Source: Christensenella sp. UBA3798
GTDB taxonomy: Bacteria; Bacillota; Clostridia; Christensenellales; CAG-1252
Direction: 5' to 3'
Assembly (NCBI GenBank): GCA_002368735.1
Contig: DFEQ01000051.1
Span: 1 to 7,215, forward strand
Length of the DNA: 7,215 bases
The position numbers and the translations under genes were made by a program. Of this stretch, positions 1 through 6,128 are shown piece after piece. The notes under the pieces were generated by a model, which made no database searches, was not told the DNA's origin, and saw only the letters and a program-made list of their open reading frames with translations. Position 1 is the stretch's first letter; each line of letters opens with the position of its first letter.

Positions 1-1821
1 CTCAAAAACTACACCCCCATCCTCGCCCTCGCCTACGATATGCACATCTCGGGCTATGATACCGACGCGGTCAACCGCATCCGTCTGTGGAGCGCAAAGT
101 CCCCGACCGACTTCGATATGCATCTCTTCAACCAGGGCGAATATCTCAAAGCCTCGGAGAATAAGGCGCTCGCGGAGTCCATCTCCAAGGTGCTTTATCC
201 CGCGGATAACAACGTGGAAGGCAAGATGCTCCGCTTGAAGCAGCAATACTTCTTCGTTTCGGCGTCGGTGCAGTCCATCATCAAGAACCACCTGCGCTAC
301 AATCCTTCTCTCGACAACCTTGCCGACCTCGTGGCGATCCACATCAACGATACCCACCCGACCCTGGTCATCCCCGAGCTCATGCGCATCCTCATCGACG
401 AGCACGGCTACGGCTGGGAACAGGCGTGGGATATCATCAGGAACGTGATCTCCTACACCAACCACACCGTCATGGCGGAAGCACTCGAAAAGTGGCCGCA
501 GACCCTCGTGGAGCAGCAGCTGCCGCGTATCTATCAGATCATCGTGGAGATGAACAAGCGCTACTGCGCCGACCTGTGGGAAGCCTTCCCCAACGATTGG
601 GATAAGGTCAGCAAATCGGCGATCATGGCGTACGGCGAGATCCGTATGGCGAACCTCTGCTTGTACGCGTCGCACACCATCAACGGCGTGTCGGCGCTGC
701 ACAGCGAGATCCTCAAGAAGGACGTCTTCAACGACATCTATAAGCTCACGCCCGCTCGCTTTACCAACGTGACCAACGGCATCACGCATCGCCGCTGGCT
801 CGCGGAGGCGAACCCCCTTCTTGCCGCATATATCAAGGAGCTCATCGGCGACAGCTTTATCAAGGACGCCGACCTCTCCGAGCTCATGAAGTACACGGAC
901 GACGCGGCGGTCATGAAGAAACTGGCGGAGATCAAGAAGAAGAACAAGGAGCGTCTCGCGAAGTACATCTACGACAATAACGGCGTCAAGGTGGATACCG
1001 ACAGCATCTTCGACGTGCAGGTCAAGAGGCTCCACGAGTATAAGCGCCAACTCTTGAACGCTCTGCACATCCTCGACCTCTATTGCGATCTCAAGGAGAA
1101 CCCCGATATGCCCTTTACGCCGCGCACCTTCATCTTCAGCGCGAAGGCGGCGTCCAGCTACTATATCGCCAAATTGGTCATCCGCTTGATCTACACGATG
1201 GGCAACGTCATCAATAACGACCCCGATATCAAAGGCAAGCTCAAGGTGGTGTTCCTCGAGAACTATCGCGTTTCGCTTGCCGAGCTCATCATGCCCGCCT
1301 CCGAAGTCAGCGAGCAGATCAGCATCGCGGGCAAGGAAGCATCGGGCACCGGCAACATGAAGTTTATGATCAACGGCGCGGTGACGATAGGCACGATGGA
1401 CGGCGCAAACGTGGAGATATACGAGCACGTCGGCGCGGACAATATCTTCATCTTCGGGCTCACGAGCGATCAGGTGCACAGTTTGTATCAGGGCGGCTAC
1501 GAGCCCACCCAGTATTATCGCAATAATTACCGCATCCGCAGGGTGGTGGATATGCTCAGAAACGGCATCGGCGGCGTCTCCTTCAAGGAGCTTGCCGACC
1601 TTCTCACCATCGGGCGCGGCGGCATGGCGGACCCCTATATGGTGCTCGCCGATTTCGACAGCTACAGCGACGCGCATAAGCGCCTCGAGAAGGCGTATAA
1701 CGACCCGATGGTGTGGAACAAGATGAGTTTGGTCAACGTCGCGCAGTCCGGCTTCTTTGCGGCGGATAGGGCGGTCAAGGAGTACGGCGACAGGATCTGG
1801 CACATCAAGCCCGTCGAATAA
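1..1821 (+). CDS. glgP: Glycogen/maltodextrin phosphorylase, 5'-truncated by window edge
   Basis: Glycogen/alpha-glucan phosphorylase (GT35) releases glucose-1-phosphate from the non-reducing ends of cytoplasmic alpha-1,4-glucan, using pyridoxal phosphate. The frame is open from base 1, so the true start lies upstream; 606 codons are visible of a family length near 800, so roughly 200 N-terminal residues are missing. The first in-frame ATG (base 40) sits inside the conserved AYDMHISGYDT segment and is not the start. Family motifs appear in order: EGKMLRLKQQYFFVSA (from about base 220), HINDTHPT (about 340), the catalytic-histidine segment YTNHTV (about 454), TNVTNGITHRRW (about 763), VKRLHEYKRQLLN (from 1021) and the PLP segment EASGTGNMKF, whose Schiff-base lysine is codon 1360-1362, then TMDGANVEI. 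The reading frame is intact to the TAA at 1819-1821. The next gene starts 9 nt later, so the two are very probably co-transcribed. Glycogen versus maltodextrin preference cannot be told from this fragment. Confidence 0.97.
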   Translation, partial: LKNYTPILALAYDMHISGYDTDAVNRIRLWSAKSPTDFDMHLFNQGEYLKASENKALAESISKVLYPADNNVEGKMLRLKQQYFFVSASVQSIIKNHLRYNPSLDNLADLVAIHINDTHPTLVIPELMRILIDEHGYGWEQAWDIIRNVISYTNHTVMAEALEKWPQTLVEQQLPRIYQIIVEMNKRYCADLWEAFPNDWDKVSKSAIMAYGEIRMANLCLYASHTINGVSALHSEILKKDVFNDIYKLTPARFTNVTNGITHRRWLAEANPLLAAYIKELIGDSFIKDADLSELMKYTDDAAVMKKLAEIKKKNKERLAKYIYDNNGVKVDTDSIFDVQVKRLHEYKRQLLNALHILDLYCDLKENPDMPFTPRTFIFSAKAASSYYIAKLVIRLIYTMGNVINNDPDIKGKLKVVFLENYRVSLAELIMPASEVSEQISIAGKEASGTGNMKFMINGAVTIGTMDGANVEIYEHVGADNIFIFGLTSDQVHSLYQGGYEPTQYYRNNYRIRRVVDMLRNGIGGVSFKELADLLTIGRGGMADPYMVLADFDSYSDAHKRLEKAYNDPMVWNKMSLVNVAQSGFFAADRAVKEYGDRIWHIKPVE

Positions 1822-1844
1822 GGATAGATTTTGTACAAGTACAA
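1820..1844 (+). promoter_or_regulatory. Ribosome binding site and TTG start within an inverted repeat
   Basis: AAGGA at 1820-1824 overlaps the glgP stop codon and lies 6 nt before a TTG codon at 1831. No ATG or GTG fits better before the conserved N-terminal domain, so this site decides the start of the GH13 gene. The TTG is the first codon of a short inverted repeat, TTGTAC-AA-GTACAA (1831-1844), which could fold into a 5-bp hairpin with a 4-nt loop and partly hide the start codon. Regulation by this fold is inference. Confidence 0.6.
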
Positions 1845-3660
1845 TTCTCGCGTGCATAAGACGCCGTTCGGAGCGGTCAGGGCGGGGGAGAAGATCAAGA
1901 TCGTCTTTCCCGTCACCCACTCCGTTTGGGTAGAAAGCGTCAAAATGATCATCGGCAAGGGAGAGGACGAGTGGGAGCGCCCCCTTCTCTTTTGCGGTGA
2001 CGACGGCAATATCACCTATTTCGACACCGAGTTCACCATCGGCGAATGGGGGATCTATCACTACCGCTTTGAGGTGAGGCTCGTGGGCGGCGGCGTAGAC
2101 AAGCTGGGCGCAGGCGAGAACGGGGACGCGATGATCGGCGACCTTCCCGACTGGCAGCTCACCGTGTACGACCGAGATTTCGTCGTGCCCGATACCATCA
2201 AGGGCGGGGTGATCTATCACATTTTCGCAGACCGCTTCGCGCACGCGGGTGCGGACGTTCAGCCGCGCTACGGCTACCTCAAAAAGTGGGGGGATAAGGT
2301 CACCGTCAGGGAGCCCGACGGCAGCTATCGCGCCAACGACTTTTTCGGCGGTAACTTCAAGGGTATCACGGGCAAACTGGACTACCTCGCCTCGCTCGGC
2401 GTGACCGAGATATACCTTTCGCCCATCTTTGAATCCTCCTCCAATCACCGCTACGATACGGGCGATTACATGAAGATCGATCCTCTCCTCGGCACGGAAG
2501 ACGACTTTCGCGAACTAATTACGCAAGCGCGAAAGAGGGGGATAGGCATCATTCTCGACGGCGTTTTCAACCATTCGGGCGCGGACAGCGTCTATTTCAA
2601 TCAGCTCGGGCACTACGACAGCCTCGGCGCCTATCAGAGCAAGGATTCTCCCTATTACGACTGGTACTATTTCCGCCACTATCCCGACGACTACGATTGT
2701 TGGTGGGGGTGCAAGGTTGTGCCGACCCTCAATAAAAGCGCCGCGGGCTACCGCGAACTCGTTTTGGGCAAGGGGGGCGTCATCGACAAGTGGACCGCCT
2801 TTGGCATCGACGGCTGGCGTTTGGACGTCGTGGACGAACTCCCGACCGACTTCGTGGACGACCTTCGCGCCGCGATAAAAAGGGCGAATGACAAGGTCGC
2901 CGTCATCGGCGAAGTGTGGGAGGACGCCAGCGTCAAGGTCAGCTACGGCACCCTTCGTCCTTACCTTACCAAGGGCGAACTGGACGGCGTGATGAATTAT
3001 CCCTATAAAGAGGCGATCCTCTCCTTCTGCCTGTACGGCGGGGCAAGGGCTTTCGGCACCAAGGTCATGCGCATCTACGAGAACTACCCGATCGACGTCT
3101 TGAATAGCTCCATGACCTTGATAGGCACGCACGACACCATTCGCGCGCTGAACGCCTTGTCGGGAGAGGACGTTAGGTACACCACCAAGGAACAGCGCTT
3201 GGAGATGCGCCTCTCGGGTGAGGCGTACGCGCTCGCGAAGAAGCGCTTGAAGATAGCCTCTTTCCTCCAGTACCTCCTGCCCGGCGTGCCGTCGGTCTAT
3301 TACGGCGACGAGGTGGGCTTGCAGGGCTACGAGGACCCCATGAACCGCGCACCCTTCCCGTGGGGGGAGGAGGACGTGGAGCTCCTCGCGCATTACCGCT
3401 TCCTCGGTTCGGTGAGGAAGGGCTATCGCGATATCCTTCTCGGCGGTATGGACGTCAGCGAGCAGGGCGAGATACTCATCCTCCACCGCTTTCTGGACGG
3501 CAAGCACCTCTTCGGCATCGTCAACCCCACCTTTGAGGACCGCGTCATCACCTTCCGCCGCTCGCGCGCCGCGCGTGACGTGGTCGGGGGCGGCGTCCTG
3601 CATTCGGGGGACGAAGTGCTTGTCAAAGCGCTCGACTTCCTCCTTTTCGAGTCGATGTGA
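1831..3660 (+). CDS. Cytoplasmic GH13 alpha-glucan hydrolase, neopullulanase/cyclomaltodextrinase-like
   Basis: A 609-aa GH13 enzyme expected to hydrolyse alpha-1,4 and possibly alpha-1,6 bonds in maltodextrins or glycogen fragments. Residues 1 to about 120 form a beta-rich N-terminal domain (YNSRVHKTPFGAVRAGEKI) of the kind preceding neopullulanase-type barrels. The (beta/alpha)8 barrel opens near GGVIYHIFADRF, and PIFESSSNHRYDTGDY is typical of this subgroup. All GH13 regions are present: region I DGVFNH (243-248), region V VPTLN (297-301, against MPKLN in classical neopullulanases), region II GWRLDVVDE with nucleophile D332, region III GEVWED with acid/base E361, and region IV GTHDT with H434 and D435 (transition-state Asp). 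There is no signal peptide, so it should act in the cytoplasm beside GlgP; the two would handle linear chains and branches or short oligomers. It starts at TTG 1831 behind AAGGA. Exact specificity (neopullulanase, cyclomaltodextrinase or amylopullulanase, perhaps subfamily GH13_39) is not resolved. Confidence 0.92.
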   Translation: MYKYNSRVHKTPFGAVRAGEKIKIVFPVTHSVWVESVKMIIGKGEDEWERPLLFCGDDGNITYFDTEFTIGEWGIYHYRFEVRLVGGGVDKLGAGENGDAMIGDLPDWQLTVYDRDFVVPDTIKGGVIYHIFADRFAHAGADVQPRYGYLKKWGDKVTVREPDGSYRANDFFGGNFKGITGKLDYLASLGVTEIYLSPIFESSSNHRYDTGDYMKIDPLLGTEDDFRELITQARKRGIGIILDGVFNHSGADSVYFNQLGHYDSLGAYQSKDSPYYDWYYFRHYPDDYDCWWGCKVVPTLNKSAAGYRELVLGKGGVIDKWTAFGIDGWRLDVVDELPTDFVDDLRAAIKRANDKVAVIGEVWEDASVKVSYGTLRPYLTKGELDGVMNYPYKEAILSFCLYGGARAFGTKVMRIYENYPIDVLNSSMTLIGTHDTIRALNALSGEDVRYTTKEQRLEMRLSGEAYALAKKRLKIASFLQYLLPGVPSVYYGDEVGLQGYEDPMNRAPFPWGEEDVELLAHYRFLGSVRKGYRDILLGGMDVSEQGEILILHRFLDGKHLFGIVNPTFEDRVITFRRSRAARDVVGGGVLHSGDEVLVKALDFLLFESM

Positions 3661-3663
3661 AAC

Positions 3664-3723
3664 GTACCTCCTTCGGAGGCATGATGTACCGACTGCGTCG
3701 GCATGATGTACCTGCTTCGCAGG
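3664..3723. repeat. Hairpin array 1: three 22-nt units, linker CATGATGTA
   Basis: Beginning 3 nt after the GH13 stop, three 13-nt hairpins repeat with an exact 22-nt period. They are CCTCC-TTC-GGAGG (3667-3679), CCGAC-TGC-GTCGG (3689-3701) and CCTGC-TTC-GCAGG (3711-3723). Two identical 9-nt linkers CATGATGTA separate them (3680-3688, 3702-3710). In every stem the outer CC/GG and inner C/G pairs are constant, while the two middle pairs change on both arms together, so pairing is kept while sequence varies. No T-tract follows, so these are not typical intrinsic terminators, although they would sit in the 3' end of the glgP-GH13 transcript. Function unknown. Confidence 0.85.
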
Positions 3724-3727
3724 CATT

Positions 3728-3765
3728 AGCCCCGAGAGGGCTATAGGGACTCCCTAGGGACTCCG
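3728..3765. repeat. Stem-loop AGCCC/GGGCT and an 11-nt tandem duplication
   Basis: Directly after array 1 lies a 5-bp stem, AGCCC (3728-3732) with GGGCT (3738-3742) and loop CGAGA. Then comes a two-copy tandem repeat of TAGGGACTCC (3744-3753 and 3755-3764, period 11), whose junction forms the palindrome TCCCTAGGGA (3751-3760). It may be a degenerate continuation of array 1, but its linker and stem style differ. No T-run follows, so a terminator role for the glucan operon is only possible. Confidence 0.5.
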
Positions 3766-3812
3766 CGCCATAGAGACGTGCCCCAAATGGCAAAAACTTT
3801 TCTCGGATAGAC

Positions 3813-3841
3813 TTGACGGGAAGCGACGAAACTTATACAAT
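3813..3841 (+). promoter_or_regulatory. Promoter of the tRNA-Arg gene
   Basis: A -35 box TTGACG (3813-3818) and a -10 box TACAAT (3836-3841) are separated by exactly 17 nt, a near-consensus sigma-A-type promoter. The expected transcription start, about base 3848, leaves only a few nucleotides of leader before the tRNA at 3856. Confidence 0.8.
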
Positions 3842-3855
3842 AATATAGCTAATAT

Positions 3856-3932
3856 GCGCTCGTAGCTCAGCTGGATAGAGCACCGGCCTCCGACGCCGGG
3901 TGTCGTTGGTTCGAATCCAATCGGGCGTGCCA
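3856..3932 (+). tRNA. tRNA-Arg, anticodon CCG, CCA encoded
   Basis: A 77-nt sequence folds as a complete cloverleaf. The acceptor is GCGCTCG with CGGGCGT (a G-U pair at 1-72 and one internal U-G), the D stem is GCTC/GAGC, the anticodon stem is CCGGC/GCCGG with loop CTCCGAC, the variable loop has 5 nt, and the T stem GTTGG/CCAAT carries the loop TTCGAAT. Loop positions 34-36 read CCG, which decodes CGG arginine codons. The discriminator is G, and the 3' CCA (3930-3932) is encoded in the DNA. The gene is monocistronic, with its own promoter and terminator. Confidence 0.96.
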
Positions 3933-3970
3933 GAAAACCGCCTAAGACATTTTCGGCTTAGGCGGTTTTC
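3933..3970 (+). terminator. Intrinsic terminator of the tRNA-Arg gene
   Basis: Immediately after the CCA, a perfect 14-bp inverted repeat pairs 3933-3946 (GAAAACCGCCTAAG) with 3957-3970 across a 10-nt loop. The GC-rich core CCGCC/GGCGG is followed by TTTT. The A-run on the left arm would let it work on both strands. The loop is somewhat large, but position and stem strength support a rho-independent terminator. Confidence 0.82.
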
Positions 3971-3973
3971 ATA

Positions 3974-4155
3974 CAAGCCGAAGGGCTTGGTATGTAATCA
4001 CACCGCAGGTGTGTATGTAATTGCAAAGCCATGCTTTGCGTATGTTATCACGCTAATGCGTGCATTTCCGAATTCGCTTTCGGCTTGATTACATACATTG
4101 CCATTGCAATGATTACATCACGCTTGCGCGCGATTACATACAAAACTATGTTTTG
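3974..4155. repeat. Hairpin array 2: eight hairpins with a linker that flips orientation
   Basis: Just past the tRNA terminator are eight consecutive hairpins: CAAGCC/GGCTTG (3974-3989), CACACC/GGTGTG (3999-4013), GCAAAGC/GCTTTGC (4023-4039), CACGC/GCGTG (4049-4062), CCGAA/TTCGG (4068-4083), CATTGC/GCAATG (4096-4111), a degenerate CACGC/GCGCG (4119-4132) and CAAAAC/GTTTTG (4141-4155). Between the first four the linker reads TATGTAAT (3991-3998, 4014-4021) or TATGTTAT (4041-4048). After the central CCGAA hairpin it reads as the reverse complement, ATTACATA (4088-4095, 4133-4140, and ATTACAT at 4112-4118). The block thus has overall dyad symmetry centred near 4068-4083. No open frame of note runs through it. 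This is not a CRISPR: the repeats are too short and the variable parts are palindromes. Function unknown. Confidence 0.82.
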
Positions 4156-4170
4156 GTTGCGGATAAGGGA

Positions 4171-4200
4171 TTGTAATTTGCGTACACTTTTTGCTATAAT
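4171..4200 (+). promoter_or_regulatory. Strong extended -10 promoter
   Basis: TTGTAA (4171-4176), an 18-nt spacer and a perfect TATAAT (4195-4200) preceded by TGC give an extended -10 (TGnTATAAT). The start would be near 4207. No confident gene follows for about 420 nt. It may drive a small RNA or peptide, or the metallopeptidase gene at 4627 with a very long leader. Confidence 0.65.
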
Positions 4201-4306
4201 ACATTATTGAAAAAGAATTTGCTTACGGTCCTTTTTCTTCTCCCGCTCCTATCGATTTTGAACTGACGACACCTATTATTTAAAAAGAATAAAAGGACAT
4301 TAAACG

Positions 4307-4348
4307 ATGGTAAAACCGGATAAATCGCGCTTTTATTGTATATTGTAA
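4307..4348 (+). CDS. Possible 13-aa leader peptide, weak candidate
   Basis: ATG at 4307 opens a 13-codon frame (MVKPDKSRFYCIL) ending at TAA 4346-4348. A good Shine-Dalgarno match, AAAAGGA (4291-4297), lies 9 nt upstream, and the frame lies about 100 nt downstream of the extended -10 promoter. The peptide resembles no family I know. A frame this short arises easily by chance in AT-rich DNA; only the placement of promoter and ribosome site argues for it. Confidence 0.2.
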   Translation: MVKPDKSRFYCIL

Positions 4349-4363
4349 AAAGTAGCCTGTTGT

Positions 4364-4425
4364 GTTATCATCATATTGCATTTACCACAATGATAATTCG
4401 CACACAAGTGTGCTCAAATGATAAC
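4364..4425. repeat. Hairpin cluster 3 (weak): ATGATAA linker, inverted at its left edge
   Basis: GTTATCAT (4364-4371) is the exact reverse complement of ATGATAAC (4418-4425). A third copy, ATGATAA, lies at 4390-4396. Between the two forward copies sits a hairpin GCACA-CAAG-TGTGC (4400-4413). The left part can fold as TTATC...ATTG paired with CAAT-GATAA (4365-4396), with a bulge. As in array 2, the linker is inverted on the left and forward on the right. The cluster is short and less regular than the others, so membership in the same family is inference. Confidence 0.45.
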
Positions 4426-4464
4426 TCAGTCGCTTTGCGCCTTAAGCAAATGAAAGAATTCGAC

Positions 4465-4578
4465 AGAGTAAGAGTGATCCGCGATTCGGAAAGATGCAAG
4501 ACGGCGGGGGCGTGAAAGGAGAAGGCGGGGCGCCTGATCGCGGAAAGCATTTACAAAACCGCCTTTTTGTGTTACTCT
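4465..4578 (+). promoter_or_regulatory. Possible structured leader or attenuator before the metallopeptidase gene
   Basis: Nested long-range complementarity is visible: AGAGTAA (4465-4471) with TTACTCT (4572-4578); TCCGCGATT (4478-4486) with GATCGCGGA (4536-4544, one T-G pair); and AAGGCGG (4522-4528) with CCGCCTT (4559-4565), followed by TTT. The last pair would be terminator-like but has a 30-nt loop and competes with a local GGCG-GGG-CGCC hairpin (4524-4534). The element ends about 50 nt before the start codon at 4627. It matches no riboswitch or T-box consensus that I recognise. It could be a leader element, the 3' end of a small RNA, or chance pairing in GC-rich DNA. Confidence 0.3.
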
Positions 4579-4626
4579 TATGGAAGGACGCGCGGGGGAG
4601 CCCTGCGCGGAGAGAATGGAGTAGGT

Positions 4627-5319
4627 ATGTTATTAGAGGAAGGCAAGGTCAGTATAATCGCGAAAAGGTGGCTTGTAGCGCTCTTTGTATCGCTCGTTGT
4701 GGCGGTCATGATCGGCTTTGCGCAAGCCGCCCCCTCCACCGTCTACGCGGAGGGTGACGCCGCGGTCTCGGAAAGCACCGTGCTCGAGGAGCCCCTCTCA
4801 TCCGCGGCGGAGGCGGGGGCAGAAGTCGCCGAGGCGGTAGCCGAAGCGGCGGCGACCGCGGGGATGCTTGGCAAACTGAAAGAGGACCTCGGCAATTTCG
4901 ACCTCGGCAACACCGACGCACGCCGCGTTTCGCTGGCGAACTTCTTTGCGGGATACGACGGGCAATTCGTCTTTTTCGGCAATTGGGCAAACCGTCGCTC
5001 GGGCTCCTTCGGGCGGCTGATGGGCTTATACGGCAACGACAAATACTACCCCGAGATATTGAAGCACGAGCACGGACATTACGAGCAGTACAAGCAGCTC
5101 GGACTTTTGAAATACCTCTTTGCGATAGCGCTCCCCTCCATCAAGAACGACCCTGCGCGGGACTACTACTCGCAGCTGTGGGAGGTCACCGCGGATATCC
5201 TCGGCGGCGTGACCACGCACACCCACACCCCCGATGCGGAGGAAATGGGGATGAGATACTTGGAGTTCGTGAAGGAGAATAACCTTCTCGTATCCATCAT
5301 TTTCGGCTTGGTCTTTTAG
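4627..5319 (+). CDS. Small secreted or membrane-anchored putative zinc metallopeptidase (HExxH)
   Basis: A 230-aa protein of no family I can name. Start: ATG 4627 with GGAG at 4618-4621 (5-nt gap); a TTG at 4567 in the same frame lies inside a terminator-like run and is unlikely. Residues 1-14 end in AKR, and residues 15-34 are a hydrophobic stretch, a signal peptide or anchor, with AQA or VYA as possible cleavage sites (near 34 and 41). Residues 42-78 are low-complexity and rich in Ala and Glu. The conserved-looking part holds KHEHGHYEQYKQLG, where H147-E148-x-x-H151 fits a zinc-binding HExxH. A following hydrophobic ALPS segment and WEVTADILGGV (E186 as possible third ligand) resemble a poorly described group of bacterial HExxH proteins with HEYGHxxQ...LPS...E-x-x-A-D/N...GG patterns. 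The C-terminus is hydrophobic (NNLLVSIIFGLVF). With an export signal, the active site should face outward. Proteolysis is inferred from the motif only. Confidence 0.8.
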   Translation: MLLEEGKVSIIAKRWLVALFVSLVVAVMIGFAQAAPSTVYAEGDAAVSESTVLEEPLSSAAEAGAEVAEAVAEAAATAGMLGKLKEDLGNFDLGNTDARRVSLANFFAGYDGQFVFFGNWANRRSGSFGRLMGLYGNDKYYPEILKHEHGHYEQYKQLGLLKYLFAIALPSIKNDPARDYYSQLWEVTADILGGVTTHTHTPDAEEMGMRYLEFVKENNLLVSIIFGLVF

Positions 5320-5393
5320 GCGTGCGGATATAAAGCGCATACGCTTACTTTCGGCGGGCGCCGCGCGCCGTGAAATAGCGGCATTTCAAAGAT

Positions 5394-6110
5394 ATGGAGA
5401 TCATCACATTACAGTACGCGAGCGGGGAAACCGTTCCCATCGAACTGACGCGCAAAAATATGAAGCATATGCGTATGCGTGTGCTCCCGGGCGGACGCGT
5501 CCTATTATCCGCCCCGCTCCTATCTCCCCGCGCACGCATCGACGCCTTCATCGAAAGCCACCGCGATTGGATCTATACCCATCACTTTGAGGGGGAAAAG
5601 CGGCTTGGATATATCGAGATGCCCTTCCTCCCCTCGGACGGCAGGGTCTACTACCTCGGCGTGCCGAGGCGCCTTCGCACCATGCCTACCATCCGAGACG
5701 AAGTCCTCGTCTTCCCCGACGAGATCATCGTACGACACAAGAGGGGCGCGGAGCGGGTGGAAAAAGTGTATATGGAATATCTGACCGCCGCGGCGATGGA
5801 GCTCTTCACCAAGAGGATGGAATACTTTCTCCCCGCATTTATAAAATGTGGCGCGCGCCGCCCCACCTTGAAGGTCAAGCGCTTCCGCGCCAAATGGGGG
5901 GTATGCGACCCCACTCGCGGCGAGATCACCTTGAACCTCCACCTCATCAAAGCGGACCTAAAATATATCGACTACGTGATCGTGCACGAGATGACCCACC
6001 TTCTCTATCACGGGCACGGCAAGGGATTCTATTCCTTTCTGCTCCGCGTGATGCCGGATGCGAGGGAGCGCAAAAAGGAATTAAACAAGGGCATTGTCGT
6101 CGATGGGTAA
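5394..6110 (+). CDS. YgjP-like M48-type zinc metallopeptidase (DUF45/COG1451)
   Basis: A 238-aa protein of the YgjP/DUF45 family (COG1451), predicted cytoplasmic metal-dependent hydrolases of uncertain substrate. The N-terminal half is the usual beta-rich part (IELTRKNMKHMRMRVLPGGRVLLSAP). The family core follows: KVKRFRAKWGVCDPTRGEITLNLHLI, where most members have WGSC, so Val replaces Ser; then YVIVHEMTHLLYHGHGKGFYSFLLRVMPD. H198-E199-x-x-H202 with H208 six residues later give the expected three ligands and catalytic Glu, and the closing MPDARERKKELN is also typical. Length fits the family (about 220-250). The ATG at 5394 has only a weak ribosome site (AAAG). It lies 74 nt after the previous gene on the same strand with no clear terminator between, so co-transcription is possible. 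No signal peptide is visible. Confidence 0.92.
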   Translation: MEIITLQYASGETVPIELTRKNMKHMRMRVLPGGRVLLSAPLLSPRARIDAFIESHRDWIYTHHFEGEKRLGYIEMPFLPSDGRVYYLGVPRRLRTMPTIRDEVLVFPDEIIVRHKRGAERVEKVYMEYLTAAAMELFTKRMEYFLPAFIKCGARRPTLKVKRFRAKWGVCDPTRGEITLNLHLIKADLKYIDYVIVHEMTHLLYHGHGKGFYSFLLRVMPDARERKKELNKGIVVDG

Positions 6111-6128
6111 TGGCGCCTTTCCAAATCT

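Noticed and set aside
2515..3726. A 403-codon open frame on the - strand opposite the GH13 gene
   Set aside because: The + strand frame carries every GH13 motif. The antisense frame is a by-product of GC-rich codon bias, has no recognisable domain and begins in hairpin array 1.
3664..3765. Intrinsic terminator of the glgP-GH13 operon
   Set aside because: Several hairpins but no T-run after any of them; listed as repeats instead.
3900..4088. 62-codon + frame
   Set aside because: It begins inside the tRNA and runs through the terminator and hairpin array 2; no ribosome site.
3974..4155. CRISPR array
   Set aside because: The repeated element is only 8-9 nt and the 'spacers' are 14-19 nt palindromes; the linker also changes orientation. 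No cas genes are present.
3971..4155. Insertion sequence or integrative element at the tRNA 3' end
   Set aside because: No transposase or integrase, and no direct repeat of the tRNA 3' end was found within the window.
4465..4578. T-box or known riboswitch
   Set aside because: No T-box sequence, specifier loop or known aptamer core could be found, and the downstream gene is not an aminoacyl-tRNA or transport gene.
4494..4757. 87-codon + frame over the leader and the start of the HExxH gene
   Set aside because: No ribosome site, composition unlike the neighbours, and it overlaps the signal-peptide region of the better supported frame.
5320..5393. Terminator between the two metallopeptidase genes (imperfect GCGTGCG/CGCATACGC pairing)
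   Set aside because: The stem needs a bulge and is followed by only a broken T-run; too weak to call.
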